Source: Marthasterias glacialis
Lineage: Eukaryota; Echinodermata; Asteroidea; Forcipulatida; Asteriidae
Assembly: GCA_911728455.2 (NCBI GenBank)
Contig: OU452234.1
Location: 5,904,549-5,968,548 of the forward strand
Length of the DNA: 64,000 bases
Direction: 5' to 3'
In this document: positions 11,460-23,413 of the stretch, piece by piece
Layout of the letters: every line of letters begins with the position of its first letter
Numbering within the stretch: position 1 is the stretch's first letter
Made by a program: the position numbers and the translations under genes
The notes under the pieces: model-generated
What the model was told of the DNA's origin: nothing
Database searches by the model: none
Seen by the model: only the letters and a program-made list of their open reading frames with translations

Positions 11460-11528
11460 CTTTCTGAGGACGACATTCGAGGTAGGTCTTGGAACTCTCC
11501 TTGATAGATCGGAGGATCTCATACCACA
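11460..11528 (-). CDS. Exon 3 of unidentified gene (69 nt, phase 1-1)
   Basis: Flanked on the minus strand by TCTTCCTGAATAG and GTAAATAC. It reads W-Y-E-I-L-R-S-I-K-E-S-S-K-T-Y-L-E-C-R-P-Q-K, predicted as one amphipathic helix. Its phase fits exactly to the exon at 12,384-12,461. Confidence 0.55.
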
Positions 11529-12383
11529 CTATTCAGGAAGATAACAAAATAAATGTACTCAGTAAGGTCAAAAATAATGTTTATGAATAATGTCAAAGGT
11601 CTAAATCATCACAGAAAAGGTGTATATGACTAGTTCTAATGGGGCCATAATTATATCTTTGTCATGCCCTTTTAGTAAGATATGTCTTCAATATTTCTTT
11701 CGTGGACGGTCAAAATTATTTAAGTAACAAAAGTAAAATTACTTCTAAATTTGTCTATATAATGGAACATAATGCATGAGAAAGGCTCAAATATTGATGT
11801 GCTGTGTGTGTGCACGTTGTACACACACTTCTCAAATATGCATCCTTGTAGAGGTCTCTATTCTTATTTCCTTTGTCCCTGTACTAATATTTTCTCATAG
11901 ACCTTTGACACAACTTCCTGGTGGAGCATCCCTCTCTTTAGAAATCTCCCTTTGAGACCAGATATGATGTTTCAAAAACGACGAATAAAAAACATAGTAA
12001 ACACTCCATTCAAAATACGTTGCGACAGGAGGCGGCCATCTTAGTTATGGCACAATGCCTGCTGATCTTGAGAAGTCAGGGCACCCAGCTGACTGCAAAA
12101 TCATAACAGTGCAACAAGGCGGGCTAGAGTACCCGGGTACACAAATAGATCTTTGCAATATAAATTCATTTATTTTTCATCATGATCTTCCCTGACTGAA
12201 CACGCTACCACTGAGTGACAGCCTACTTCTTTATTTCCCTCCAAACCTCTTCCCTCAGGGAACATAACTAGGACGGAGGTTTGCGAAAGCCAGAATACAC
12301 TGGATGTAAGATACAGTGTTTCCTCTGGCTATTGAAGTGCGCTAAGTGAACAATTCAAATTGATGATTGAAGTAAAATTTTAC

Positions 12384-12461
12384 TTAGTCTAGAAAAGTTC
12401 ATAAAATTAAATGATGCAATTTTTAATGACATCTTTGATTGGCACTTTACTTGAGGCAAAT
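12384..12461 (-). CDS. Exon 2 of unidentified gene (78 nt, phase 1-1)
   Basis: Acceptor CTCTCTGTAAAG and donor GTAAAA on the minus strand. It reads L-P-Q-V-K-C-Q-S-K-M-S-L-K then I-A-S-F-N-F-M-N-F-S-R-L, consistent with a beta strand running into the helix of the next exon. The AT-rich composition keeps confidence moderate. Confidence 0.45.
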
Positions 12462-12919
12462 CTTTACAGAGAGATAGTGACATTGGCAAAAAATAGGTAA
12501 GGTCGGTAGGATTGTCACTGAAAGTAACACTACAGGCTAAACTAAAGCTAAACAGCAACTTGACAAGGGAAGACAAATTTGATCGAATGGGTTAAGTTTC
12601 CATATCTGGATGCCACTTTCTAGGGGATTTTTTAGATTTTTTAATGGATGTTGAGCTTTATATTTCCCTTTTTTAATGTTCCTCTCGAGGAATTGGTAGC
12701 AAAAAAGGTAACTAGTGACCTTAAAAAAGACAAACATGTGGACATGTACGGCAAAAATGTGTGATTGAAGTCCCACACTTGGAGGCGGTGGCCAATGGCC
12801 ATTGTGTGACTTTCGGAAAAACTGTCGCTTGGTCAGTTGGTTGGGAACATAAACAACTTCGATGAAAAAAACCCATAATATTTCAGCATTTACGATTTCA
12901 AAAAGCAACAATAACTTAC

Positions 12920-13067
12920 CAAAATGTTCCTCAATTCTTGTGGAATTGGCCAACTTGTCCTTGTGGATCAAAACATGTAATTTTGGAACGTTTTCCGTCG
13001 TCTGAGAATTGAAAATGTTCAACACGTGCGTTCCACAACTAGCGCCATATTTTTTAAGTGACCACAT
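12920..13067 (-). CDS. Exon 1 of unidentified gene, faint REC114 resemblance
   Basis: Starts at the ATG at 13,065-13,067 (the upstream TTG in the same frame is not needed) and ends at a strong donor, GTAAGT. The protein begins M-W-S-L-K-K-Y-G and continues with N-I-F-N-S and an L-H-V-L-I-H strand. From memory, REC114 proteins (meiotic double-strand-break accessory factors with an N-terminal PH-like fold) begin W-x-L-K-R-Y-x and then have a W-x-V-F-D/E-S-type strand, so the layout is similar; the following exons also fit a last strand plus helix. This is a weak match and the gene may be something else. Exons 1-3 join in phase (148 + 78 + 69 nt); the C-terminus is unresolved. Confidence 0.5.
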
Positions 13068-13677
13068 TTCACCCAAGTGCGCAAGCCCGTCTTACACACA
13101 TACACCGCGCATCATAGTTCCCCTATTTGGATATTAAACATTATAAACAAGTTTGTAAAACAAATTTTCTCGCCAAATAGAATGGTTCTGTAGAATGATT
13201 TGAATTAAACCTGTTTAAAACATTACAATTTGAGAGCGAAGAGCTCTTTCTGTCGATGATAAACATAATTCTAGTAGGCGGAGTGATATCCCCGCAGTAA
13301 ATGTTGGCATGCAGCACTTGTTATTCGGGGGTGGTTACCGACAGCTTTAAGAGGGGTTACTACTTGTACATGTAAGAGCTGGGGGCGGTGGGAGTTCCCC
13401 CCCCCCCAAATTTGAGCAAACTAGTAGAGAAAATTCGGGCAAAGTAAAAAAAAAAAAAAAAGGAAAAAGAGATTTTTTTATTAGAAATTGATACCTGTGT
13501 TTTTATCTGAGTAAAATTTCAGGAAAATCAACCCCTCTGCCCCCCTTTACCAAAGAGTCCCCATACGCCTATGGTAGCAGCAGTAATTTTGACCAAATCA
13601 CTTTATCCCCAAACCCCAGCACAAAATAACAGAAATTATAATTCTGATAAGTTTGTCTCGTAATTCTTATTTACAAA
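13068..13677. other. Putative upstream region of the unidentified gene
   Basis: Locally GC-rich just above the start codon (CGCGCAT, GTGCGCAAGCCCG), then AT-rich with C and A homopolymers near 13,400-13,460. No TATA element or other firm promoter signal was identified. Confidence 0.3.
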
Positions 13678-13790
13678 GTAATAAATCCCCTAAGTTGGTT
13701 GAGCATGTTAATCCGGAGATCGCAGGTTCAAATCCCGTTCTAGTAAATGTTTCTTTGTTCACCCCCAAAATCGATTTATTATTTTCGTTA
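13678..13790 (+). mobile_element. tRNA-derived SINE fragment (family 1)
   Basis: GTTGGTTGAGCATGTTAATC, then GCAGGTTCAAATCCC (a B-box-like T-arm) and the family tail TTTCTTTGTTCACCCC. The same tail follows tRNA-like heads near 38,216, 38,537, 42,000, 52,430 and 53,340. The acceptor stem does not pair well enough for a functional tRNA. Confidence 0.7.
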
Positions 13791-14787
13791 ATGATTTTAG
13801 TAAAGTCCAGTTTGGAAACATAATCTTTCAAAAGGAAAAAAATGTAAAAAGGTTCCTTATTTGTTTTTGAGATGGAGACAATCAACGAGTCGCATTGCTA
13901 GGACAAATTTTGTAAGGTTAATTTGTGTCAAACTCTAAAAATTGTGCATTAGCAAAAGTGTGTCAATACCACGCAATTTTCTCAAAAGCGTTTAGTCTGT
14001 ATTGAACTGGCATTTTTAATGGCTAAGCTAAGATCAAACTGGTGTGCAAACAACAACATATTAATGATCTTCAACTTTCAAAAGAAAATAATTTCTCTGT
14101 AATCCCTTAAAGGAAGTTTGACAATTTATAGAACTTTAATGCCATCACAGGATTGTGATAAATTTCAGTCCTTTTATTGTTAAAATGAGAATAAAACCAA
14201 TCAGTCATTTCAAAGAATTATCTTCAAAGAGCAAATGATATCCATTTCCCATTTAAAAAAACCAAATTGACACTAAACACTTCTTTCATTTCCAAGCCTT
14301 TAAAGTTCTCTTCTTTCATTTCTCTTTATTTCCTATTTTACTTTTAAACATTCCAGTTATGTTCTGTAGCAACTACTATCAAAGCTGATGACATCAAAAA
14401 GTCTGAAAATAGCAAAAAGCTCCACATTTACAGTTTCTACACGTTTTACAAGAATTGTAACAGCTGTAGGACTTAATGTCTACCCAAAAAGCAATATGTG
14501 TAGATAGGCCCTATTAAAAAGATTACAGTATAGCATTTTGAGTAGGCCTCAATAGATTTTGAAGGAGTGTCAGATGTTGTAAAGACAGCAATCTATTTTC
14601 AGAATGTTGTTGAAGTCTTAAGCTTTTGCTGTTTTCAATGTTTAATGTTTATATTTTACTGATTTCATAGATTGTTGCTTTTACGGATTTTAGGTCAGAC
14701 ACATCTATGATGGCAGTTGTTTTTAACTTTTGTCTTGACCTGGGCATTTTAAATTGTAAATTATATAAATACTTGTCCAAAGATTTA

Positions 14788-14815
14788 AAATAAATAAATA
14801 AATAAATAAATAAAT
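14788..14815. repeat. (TAAA)n microsatellite
   Basis: Seven tandem TAAA units. The flanking 13,800-14,950 is AT-rich and otherwise featureless. Confidence 0.9.
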
Positions 14816-14951
14816 ATTTTTATCAATATTTCAACTGTAAAATATTGTCTGCAAGAAACCATAAAGTAAATGTTTATTTTAACTTGTTTATCTGCATACA
14901 GATAAGTCTTCTATGCAGTTAGTCCCATAGCAAGTAAAGTAGTGTACAGCT

Positions 14952-15229
14952 GGGCCAAATTTCACAGAGCTGCTTACGGGCCTATTTTGTGCTTACTGTG
15001 CCATTTCCACTTCATAGCGCTGCTAACCGTAAGATAGGCATGCTAACCTTCCAGAGCTTACTGTAAGCATGGTTACTCATCATAACAGTGCAAATCCATG
15101 GTGAGCACGCAAGCTGGCCATCTAATTTTCTTGCAAAACTGTGAAACGCGCTCGCACTTAAGCAAATTTCTCTGCTAAAAGTAAGCAGAAAGTTTGCTTA
15201 CTGCTAAGCAGCTCTATGAAATTTGCCCC
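14952..15229. mobile_element. Palindromic MITE (GGGCCAAATTTCA type)
   Basis: GGGCCAAATTTCACAGAGCT at the left end pairs with the right end, AGCTCTATGAAATTTGCCCC. The interior is itself made of inverted GCTTACTGTAAGC words. Solo or partial relatives occur near 25,490, 36,400, 41,490 and 53,830. Confidence 0.8.
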
Positions 15230-15644
15230 AGATCACATCGCACAGCTCTTAGAATCTAGTGGTGCTTCAGATGCAAAGATAAGATGACTTATCCATAATT
15301 TACAATGTTCGGTGGTCATATTGGTGAGTCATAATTTCATCAATTACCATGCACATTCTACAGAGTCTGGCTCGTTAGTTTATCACTTTAACCCACACAA
15401 AATGAAGAGTAAGTTGTTGTTATAGAATTTGTGCAAAAAAATTGTAAGCTTCTGGACTTGGCTCTCATAAACACTTTGCAAAGACAGGATTCAATTCTGT
15501 CATAAACATCCCCTCTAAATTGAAATAAAGAAAGATTTTAGGTTCAGTTTGGAGCTGCAAGTTGTGAAAAGCAGCATACGACCAGAGCATTTATGTATGC
15601 ATATTGACTTACCAAAAGGAATTAATGAGAGAGTTTGAACAGGA

Positions 15645-15736
15645 GGTGGCAGCAGACTTACCATATTGTTCACGTAGTTCAGAGCATGAGCACATTTCCA
15701 AGAATAATAGATTTACCTGGTAAGTCTGCTGCCACC
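15645..15736. mobile_element. Palindromic MITE with splice-donor-like arms, copy 1
   Basis: Perfect 19-bp inverted arms GGTGGCAGCAGACTTACCA / TGGTAAGTCTGCTGCCACC around ~54 bp. The arm end contains the 5' splice consensus (T)GGTAAGT in either orientation. Related copies lie at about 25,056, 35,605 and 50,112. Confidence 0.85.
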
Positions 15737-15965
15737 TAGTGTCCCCCAAAGTTTCTCACTGGAAAATTCAAATGATAACTAATTTCCTGACACCAACTCA
15801 TTTATATTATCATCAAGAGATTTTCATTGTTAGTAGAGCCTCATCAATTTCCCACCCCGCCCCCAAGATATAACTATTCAGCATTTATACAACTTTCACC
15901 ATCAAATTTGGAAACAAACTGGGCAATGCATGTTTTGAGTCTGTCATTGACTGTGTCCTCAATTA

Positions 15966-16209
15966 TCACGATGAAAACTCATCACTGCTACCGGTAGTCC
16001 CAGAATCTGATAAGTTAGTGTCCCAGCAACTGTAGCTCGGCATCTTCTTGGCTGAGGATGCATTCTTTGACTCGGCAAACAGGAGGTCGGAGTTCTCAAA
16101 TAGTGGCGACTGGGTACGATAGTTATCTGTCATACTCATGGAGAGTGCCCTCACATGGGCTTTGGCAAGCGCTGCTTGGATGTCATCTTTATGCGGCTTT
16201 CCATGTGGT
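15966..16209 (-). CDS. Coiled-coil gene, exon 22 (terminal)
   Basis: Residues 1238-1318. A basic P-H-G-K-P-H-K segment and short helix (I-Q-A-A-L-A-K-A) lead into a Ser-rich tail ending S-S-D-E-F-S-S before TGA at 15,966-15,968. The acceptor is ATTCCATAAAG. Confidence 0.85.
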
Positions 16210-16636
16210 CTTTATGGAATGAAAAACATTATAGGTAAAATATAGGATTGGTAAAGCTGATAGTGCAGTGTTCTTACTTTGTGTGATTCCATATATACAT
16301 AAAAACTTTCTCCCTTTGGTGCTTTCATTCTTCCAAAAAAGGTTGACGGCTCCAAGAGATTTTGAGAAAATCCTGAAATCTGGAAAAATCCTGAGAAATC
16401 CCATGCCTAGTATATTGTCGGGGCGGGGAGGAGTGAAGGATTAGGCTAAGGGTTTAGGTTGATGTTGGAATGTGGCACCACAATGGTCTCATTTACTACC
16501 TTTATGTCAGAAATGTGAGCACTTTTTTGGAACCAGTAACTCAATCCCATGGTAGATGGCATATCTGCAAAACACATCCACTAGGGGGTGATCAACACCA
16601 AGGCATAAATTAAACTTGGCAGTAAAGGGAACTCAC

Positions 16637-16776
16637 CTGTGTCTGAGTGTGGTCGACCTCTGCTTCTTGAGTAATTTCTGCAGTTTCTGCACATCTTCAT
16701 TGAGTGATGCTATGGTTAGTTTATCCACAGAGAGGAGACCTTCAAGCCTAGATATCTTTCCCTCGAGTTCTTGTAG
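16637..16776 (-). CDS. Coiled-coil gene, exon 21
   Basis: Residues 1192-1238; L-Q-E-L-E-G-K-I-S-R-L-E-G-L-L heptads then K-L-Q-K-L-L-K-K-Q-R. Donor GTGAGT, acceptor TTCCACAG. This is the last strongly coiled segment. Confidence 0.9.
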
Positions 16777-16867
16777 CTGTGGAACATAAATTTCTCATTT
16801 TCAATACTTAAAAAAAAATCATTTTCTAAACAAAATAAGAAGATGAAACTTTCCTCAACAAAGACCA

Positions 16868-17111
16868 AGTCTTGATACAAGACGTTGTTCATCACTCGAC
16901 TATCGCAATTCTCCCTCCCCGCGTGTCATTATACATGAACCCTGGAACCAAATCGGGCGCTGTTCCATCAACCTCTGTGGCCAAGATCAACCACATGTAA
17001 CTGGTTTGTGGTAAACGCCCTCTATCGGTGGAATTGCCGCGCTGTGTATGTAGTGTTGAGAGTGTGCATTGTTTTACTGACAACAACGTAAGAACGTCTT
17101 GCACCAAGACT
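16868..17111. mobile_element. MITE-like inverted repeat in intron 20
   Basis: Ends AGTCTTGATACAAGACGTT and, inverted, AGTCTTGGTGCAAGACGTT flank ~205 bp of higher-GC DNA. No ORF is retained. Confidence 0.7.
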
Positions 17112-17624
17112 ACCAACGCCCACTTTAATGGTGCTGTTGAAGCGACATCCTGTGCTTGTGATCATCATTCTCCAATATAAGTGAAGAATGTTTTAGTGAA
17201 GTACAAATGGGCACACAACAAATATTCACTGCTGATCCATAAAATTACTTTCTTTAAACGTAACACACTTTCTGGCACCGTAGCCATACATTTGTCACTT
17301 TGGATAAGCAGCCCATCAACAGAGTATAGAGCCCTGAAGTCTCTCATACCTTTACTGGAATAGGAAATTTCAAGTATTTTTTTGCTTGACAGCACTATTA
17401 CAAGCCAGGCTTAGATTCACATCAGCTTTTCATCAATGTCAAGATTTGTTTTATTGCCACAGAAGATGACCAATGGGAGTATTAGCTTATATGAGGCAAT
17501 AGTTATTGCCAATGTACGTACCTTATCTTGATTCAAAGAGGGTAGAGCAACATAACAATGTTGCAGCAATTTTGCCAACACAAAATCCCCTGTTAAACCG
17601 TCAACATATACAGATGTAACTTAC

Positions 17625-17730
17625 CTTTATAGACTTGTCAGTACTATCTCTGTCTTGTTTTGTGGGTGAGGTTTCTATCTTGCTAAAGATCTCTCGGGTC
17701 AGTTCCGCTTTGATGTGTTGTAATTCAATC
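17625..17730 (-). CDS. Coiled-coil gene, exon 20
   Basis: Residues 1156-1191; I-E-L-Q-H-I-K-A-E-L-T-R helix then a polar stretch rich in Thr, Asp and Lys. Acceptor TTACTGACAG, donor GTAAGT. Intron 19 (17,731-19,577) is AT-rich with no further feature I can support. Confidence 0.85.
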
Positions 17731-19577
17731 CTGTCAGTAAGAACACAAAATAGAGCAAAGTCAGAAACAGTTTAAAACAACAACAGTTTGTTTGCTTTTG
17801 TTTGACCTTCAAGCTTGTTTTTCTTCCAAATTTGACCACTGTTTGTCTGTTTTATTTCTAAGGAAGGTATCAAAAAAAGATCTGATTTTCTTAATGGTTC
17901 GAGAAACTGTTTCAAAATGTCATCAACTTCTAGGTCCTTACTTGTTGCTAAATATGCGAGTAAATAAGTTGTACATGGTGTAGGAAGTAAGAAACTAAAT
18001 AGTGTACATGAAACAATCATGTAGATTTAATTTCTTAAGAAATGTTGGTTCTGAGAGGAGCTGGGGTTGAGACAAAGTTGAGTCTCGACATTTCAAACAG
18101 TGTACTCTGCTTGACGAAATATTATGAGCAATACAACCCAGCAGAAATAAGCCTGTTCAATGCACTTTTCTGGCCTATTGGTGCAAAAGAGATGAACCCT
18201 TAGCAGTGCAATGTATTAAATACATGTATTGCCATGTATTTGAAGCTGTAAAGTACTTTTTTTTTATTGCAAATAAGAATTATAGAAAGAATGACTGCAG
18301 CCACAGTACAGAAGTTCAATGCTGACTCCCCAAACATTATTTTGGTCATAACTCAAACTTTCACAAAGGTCCTTTTAAAGTCACGTTGTGTGCTGTTATC
18401 ATTACAAGTGTTTTTTATAAATAGGGTCAATTTAATTGTCCCCAGTCAATACACAGTTAAAAAATTGGGCTGATTTAAACGGCCCAAGACACTGCGAGGG
18501 TTGAGTTTAGAGAAGCACGTCTGCTAACTCATGGTTGACCAGTTGTTCACATTCCCTCTACCAACATCAATCGCCATAAAGCAAGAACACCAGTGTGAAT
18601 GACTCTATAGTTTAACTGTAGCTTGTTAGAGTTGATTTATACCTTTCCACTGTTTACATTTCCCCCCCAAGCTCTTCTAGCATCCCTTTAGTTAACTTCT
18701 TAGAAATTCCTTGTAATAAACAATGAACCCTCTTGTGTAGTCCTTGGTAGTGTGGTTAGTCACCCCTTGTAAAGGTAATTAACTTCAGATAGCAACTTGG
18801 CAGCTCCAGGGAAACACCACATTTTTGTGTTCCCCATCCTGTGATACATTGTTAGCTTTGATTTTCTTCAATTTTCTGAGTCGTACTTCACAAAGTTATT
18901 GCTGCTATGGACTCGGTAAGCTTAAATTTTGTTTTATTGCACAATTAATTGATTATTTTGACCATGAATACTGTGTCTCCTTAAAAGTTAATTTGTAAGT
19001 TTAAGATCTAATTTTTATTTGGAAGACTGGTTTAGATTCATTTGTTAAATCTGTGTTTCTTCATAATTATCCTGGGGTTGAAGAATTGCATTTTAATCAT
19101 TTTCTCTCTCGTTTTATTTACTTATAGGTTTCCTAAAACTGTTTTGATTTTAATTTGTAACTTGCTTTGGCACTGTGTTTTTGTGGTTTTTGTATTTTGG
19201 GTCTTGGTTTAGTTTTTACTGATTTTAAGGTTAGGTTGTTTTGTCACTGGTTTACAAATAAAGTCATTTTTTTTGTTATTTTGTTAAGTAAACCTACATT
19301 TTGTGTCACTGTCCCTCTTTTGCAATTCCTTGCGACTTTTCTCTATTCGATCCTTAGTTTAGTTGAGTTTTTGTAAAGTGAGTTCCCCCAGCGTTTAGTT
19401 TTATTGGATTTATTCAAGTGTACCATTTACCCAGGTTACATAACCAACATGCAATGTGTAGTCAGAAAAGGGTTAAACCCTTCCTTGACATAGATACAGA
19501 TGAGAGCAAGGTTCCCATCCCTGGAATAATTTCCATCCTCAAAGTAACTGACTTTCTAGATTTAGTAAGTGACTAAC

Positions 19578-19679
19578 TTTGTGTTGCATTTCATGGTGTT
19601 CTGGAGTTGTTCCATCTTATCTTGATCAGTCTTCTTCATCTTCCTTAGTTTCTGCATCTCAGCTTCTTGGTGTTCATGG
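19578..19679 (-). CDS. Coiled-coil gene, exon 19
   Basis: Residues 1122-1156; H-E-H-Q-E-A-E-M-Q-K-L-R-K-M-K-K, strongly charged coil. Its donor is the weaker GTTAGT, chosen because it is the only one that keeps phase with exon 20. Confidence 0.8.
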
Positions 19680-19914
19680 CTAAGATGAAGAATAAGAAGA
19701 AGTGAAATATCATAGTGAGCCTGGCAGAAGGTTGTAAGGCTGTACGACCTTTTTTTCCGGGCTAACAAATTACAACTTTTTGCCCCAGCAGAAGGTCACA
19801 AGCAATAACATGGCTCTCTTGAAAAAAGTAGGGCATAATTTTTGTGTATTTATTGCTAGAATTCCACCCAAGACATGTTTTTTCCATTCCTATGCAGAAT
19901 TTAACTTTCGTGAA

Positions 19915-20375
19915 TGAATATTATTTGTAATTTTTACCCAAAAAACCGATGTGTGCTAAGCACTGTATACTCAGTACTTTCCCGAGTCCTGTGAAAAAAT
20001 TCACAGGTATTTTCCTCGGGTGGAATTCAAACTCACGACCCCCGCCATTCTAGAGCAGATGTCCTACCAACTAGACTACCCAGATTGCCCGGCAGCTAGA
20101 GGCAGTTGGAATCCCATTAGCAGCGGGTACCACAACCATTATAATAGATGTAAAAAATTTTATCTGGGATAAAGAACATTATTTGTGTTTTTTAACCTGT
20201 CACTGATGTGTGTTAAGCCCTGTATACTCAGTACTTTCCTGAGTCCTGTGAAAAAAAGATCTACAGGCATATTCCTTGGGTGGGATTCAAACCCACAACC
20301 CCGCCATTCTAGAGCAGATGTCTCACCAACTAGACTACCGAGATTGCCCGAAAGCTAGAGGCAGTTTGAATCCTA
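19915..20375 (-). mobile_element. Two tandem tRNA-derived SINE copies (family 2)
   Basis: Copies at about 19,915-20,125 and 20,170-20,375. On the minus strand each starts GGGCAATCTGGGTAGTCTAG (or a close variant), then a T-arm such as GGTTTGAATCCCACCC, then the tail CAGGACTC and AGTACTGAGTATACAG. Mismatched stems argue against active tRNA genes. Confidence 0.75.
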
Positions 20376-20666
20376 TGAGTTCAATGCTATAGATCGCTTG
20401 GCTTTGACACGCTCATGGATTTATACAGAAGAACTCTAGAGGGCATACTAAACCACGCGACACGGCCCAACAAGAAGCATTTTTGACCATTGAGAAAATG
20501 GCGCTGATGACCAATCATTTCACACTGGTCACTGATCAGTTTACACAGCAAATATTTTCTTAGTGGACATTTCTACGCAATTGACCCATAGGGATTTTTG
20601 CCCATGGTGGGTCAGCGGAGTTCCAAGCGTGACATAGCGAGTGTTCCCTCTAGTTCTTATAGACCT

Positions 20667-20815
20667 GGGGTCGATTTCACAGCGCACTAAGATTCATCTT
20701 AAGATGAGTTGTCAGTATTACCATAGTAATTTGTATTGTGACATCACACTTTGCTTAGCAACTAAGAGTGATTCGCAGTTAAGATCACTTTTAGCTCTTT
20801 GTGAAATCGATCCCT
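20667..20815. mobile_element. Palindromic MITE (GGGGTCGATTTCACA type), copy 1
   Basis: Left end GGGGTCGATTTCACAG and right end GTGAAATCGATCCC are inverted. The internal words CATCTTAAGATGAGTTGTCAG and GTGACATCACACTTTGCTTAG recur in copies at 23,414 and 35,697. Confidence 0.8.
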
Positions 20816-21114
20816 GATGCGTCTGATGTCAGGAGTCCCACAGATATATGTACATCAATGCCCTCAATGAGGTCAAAACAGCCGTAAGTTTGCTGTAGGA
20901 AAACGGCTGTGCATACCCTCTATTTATAACTCTATGGACACGCTACAAACGATACATCGGGGGTGGATTTTAATATTCCTGGGAGATGGAGCAGTTATGA
21001 CCTGCTGTTCAGCAACTTTTACAACAAGGACTCAACGGCAGTGTGAAGGTAGAACTTCTTCAAGACACTTAAAAATGCAAAATATCAAAGCAGACTCTAG
21101 ACTGCAGTGAGTAC

Positions 21115-21267
21115 CTTTTATTCAGCTCTTCTTGTACATTCTTCTCAATATCGAGTTGTCCCTCCAGTTCATGGATCACCCCGTTCATTTCCTTCATCTT
21201 CATTTCTGATTTATGGAGAGCGAAGAGTGCCTGGCTGTAGTCTGATCTCTTCCTGGACAAGGCCTCA
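21115..21267 (-). CDS. Coiled-coil gene, exon 18
   Basis: Residues 1071-1122; S-D-Y-S-Q-A-L-F-A-L-H-K-S-E then E-L-E-G-Q-L-D-I-E-K-N. Acceptor TTCCACTCCCAG, donor GTACTC (non-ideal but phase-consistent). Confidence 0.85.
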
Positions 21268-21967
21268 CTGGGAGTGGAAACAGCAGGTCAGAGTTTGAGT
21301 CGTGGTCAGGATATTACAAGATGGGTAATGATGATAGCATTTATAATAACATTTTCTTGCAAGTTAGCTTTAAATCACTTCAAACCATTCACCTGCAAAG
21401 GGTGTGGTGTAGAGGCATGACTGTGCACACAGTATGCAAATATTGCCTGCTTCAAGTGCTACGGTTAAAACTACCACTTCCGAGGTGATCCCCGGAGCAT
21501 TCTGAGGGAAAAATAGAACAGTCTGGGGATCACCGAGGGAGATGTAGTTTTAACTATAGCATGAGTATAAGCAGTCAATATTTGTTTTATAACACACTAA
21601 CATAGATGTCTAGGTACCAAGAAGCTTCTGTTGCTACAGGTATAGTTCATTGGTTGCTATGGGTATAGTACATTGGTTGCTATTATGTTATAGTGTGTCA
21701 AGCTCATGCGGCATTCTATAAGACATATCATGTGACGTGCTCTTAACCAATCACAAGGCAGAATCTTTCTATGCGGTATTATAAAACTTACGATGTGCAT
21801 GTGTGTGTATTTTATGCACTCAACAAGATATTAAATTCTAGGCTGGCATATTTAAATGTTGGTTTAGACGAGTAAAGGTTGGTTTATTTTGGAAAGAATT
21901 CAAAACTCTGTGGTCTAGCAATCGGATTGCATTTTGAATTTATAATACCTAATTTCAAAACTCTTAC

Positions 21968-22042
21968 TTCAATAAGTTCAGTTCTGCAGCCATTTTCTGA
22001 TTCTCTTTACAGACATGCTTTAGTTCTTCCTCTTGACTGTCA
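21968..22042 (-). CDS. Coiled-coil gene, exon 17
   Basis: Residues 1046-1071; D-S-Q-E-E-E-L-K-H-V-C-K-E-N-Q-K helix. Acceptor AATATTTTGCAG, donor GTAAGA. 75 nt. Confidence 0.85.
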
Positions 22043-22247
22043 CTGCAAAATATTAAATTATTCAATTGATAAAAAATGGAACAAATACAGATGACAGAGT
22101 CAAGATGCAAAATATGTAACCCTCATCTAGGGTTGTCAACAGCCAGCCCTGTTAAGATAACAGGCAGAGGTGTGTAACAGCGTTGTGGACCTTGAGACTG
22201 GCCTTGAAATCTCTTTTTGATGGGCTTGGTCTAGGTCTTGATCTGGA

Positions 22248-22379
22248 CACCAGGGCCCAGTATCATGGCTCTGCTTACTGCAGAATTCTGCGCTTATGCC
22301 CCATAACTCTATGCGCTTTACAGGGTACCGTAAATGCAGAATTCCACGGCAAGCACAGCCATGAAATTGGGCCCTGGTG
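22248..22379. mobile_element. Palindromic MITE (CACCAGGGCCCA type)
   Basis: Inverted ends CACCAGGGCCCAGTATCATG and CATGAAATTGGGCCCTGGTG; the inner arms (GCAGAATTCTGCGCTTA / GTAAATGCAGAATTCC) also pair. It lies in intron 16. Confidence 0.8.
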
Positions 22380-22958
22380 TTTCTGTCTGGGTCTCCGTCT
22401 CGGACTGTGGAGGTCCAACAAATTTCACACTTAACCAAATTTGTTTTCAAATAAGTTTGGGATTACTTATTTTTTGAGGCATTCTGGGGTAAAAAATGAT
22501 GTACTTTTTCTTCAGAATGTCATGCTTACGTGCAGTTAAAAGAAACTTACAACCATTTATCACTGGCTTTTGGAATTGTAGTACAAAGCCCCCAAAAATC
22601 AAGTTAACAAAAATTAATTGGAATAACGGGGTCAGAGATGAGTACTTGAGGCAGTCATTTAAATATAAAGTTTACAAACACCAACAAAGGCAATGATATT
22701 TGTTTTAAAATATTACAAATAAATAGATCAATAAACTCAATGAAAGTTTGATCAGAGTTCAAAAACTGAACATGGCTGAATTGCTGTGTTTAATCTTGAA
22801 TCAAAACAAAAATGACCGTTTTAGTAATGATCACTGATACAAGAATCACATCATAATTAGATTTGGGAGAAAATAAATGATGGAATGTTGTTGCCTTTAT
22901 AACTAGAACCACAACATGCAACATATACAAAGGGTTAAAGCACATAAAAAGAACTCAC

Positions 22959-23053
22959 CATGTTTGCTCTTGTTGGGATATTGTCTTTTCCGAGTAAGAC
23001 ACCAGTTTGCTGTACCTAAGTTCGTGTTTGTGGATTGCAGACTGCAGTGCCAA
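22959..23053 (-). CDS. Coiled-coil gene, exon 16
   Basis: Residues 1015-1046; L-A-L-Q-S-A-I-H-K-H-E-L-R-Y-S-K-L then a Gln-rich end. Donor GTGAGT, acceptor TTATCTTTTAG. Confidence 0.85.
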
Positions 23054-23142
23054 CTAAAAGATAAGACAAAATTGCCAAATATTGTTACACATGTAGTGAA
23101 TGAATGACAATAAATCCAAGTTTGGTTCACAGGTGTTTGTGT

Positions 23143-23370
23143 AAGGGCCATACCACATGGGACAATCTACAGGCAACCACTTCCAGGCCATCTCCGTGAA
23201 GAAAAACTTTCACATGTCAATTTCCACATAATTGTCTTGGGGACAATAAGATACCAACAGAAAAATTTGTCAGTTTCTTGTGCTACCAATAAAAGAGGAC
23301 CTTTTGCATGCAGTGCAGTTGGCTGCCTCCAAGTTGCCTAGGTACAGATTGCCCTGTGTGACCAGCCCTT
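23143..23370. mobile_element. MITE-like repeat, partner of 11,205-11,445
   Basis: Starts AAGGGCCATACCACATGGG and ends TGTGACCAGCCCTT, imperfectly inverted; the interior matches 11,205-11,445 in reverse complement. Confidence 0.65.
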
Positions 23371-23413
23371 AAGAATGACCCTACTTCCAAAAAAACAACC
23401 TGCTCAGACACCT

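Noticed and set aside
18035..18115. Possible gene or regulatory site shared with 49,390
   Set aside because: The shared GACATTTCAAACAGTGTACT-type word is a dispersed repeat motif without other features.
20010..20350. Two tRNA-like genes
   Set aside because: Both are followed by the same SINE tail and have poor stems.
22136..22450. 104-codon minus ORF
   Set aside because: It crosses the palindromic MITE at 22,248-22,379 and has no splice or family support.
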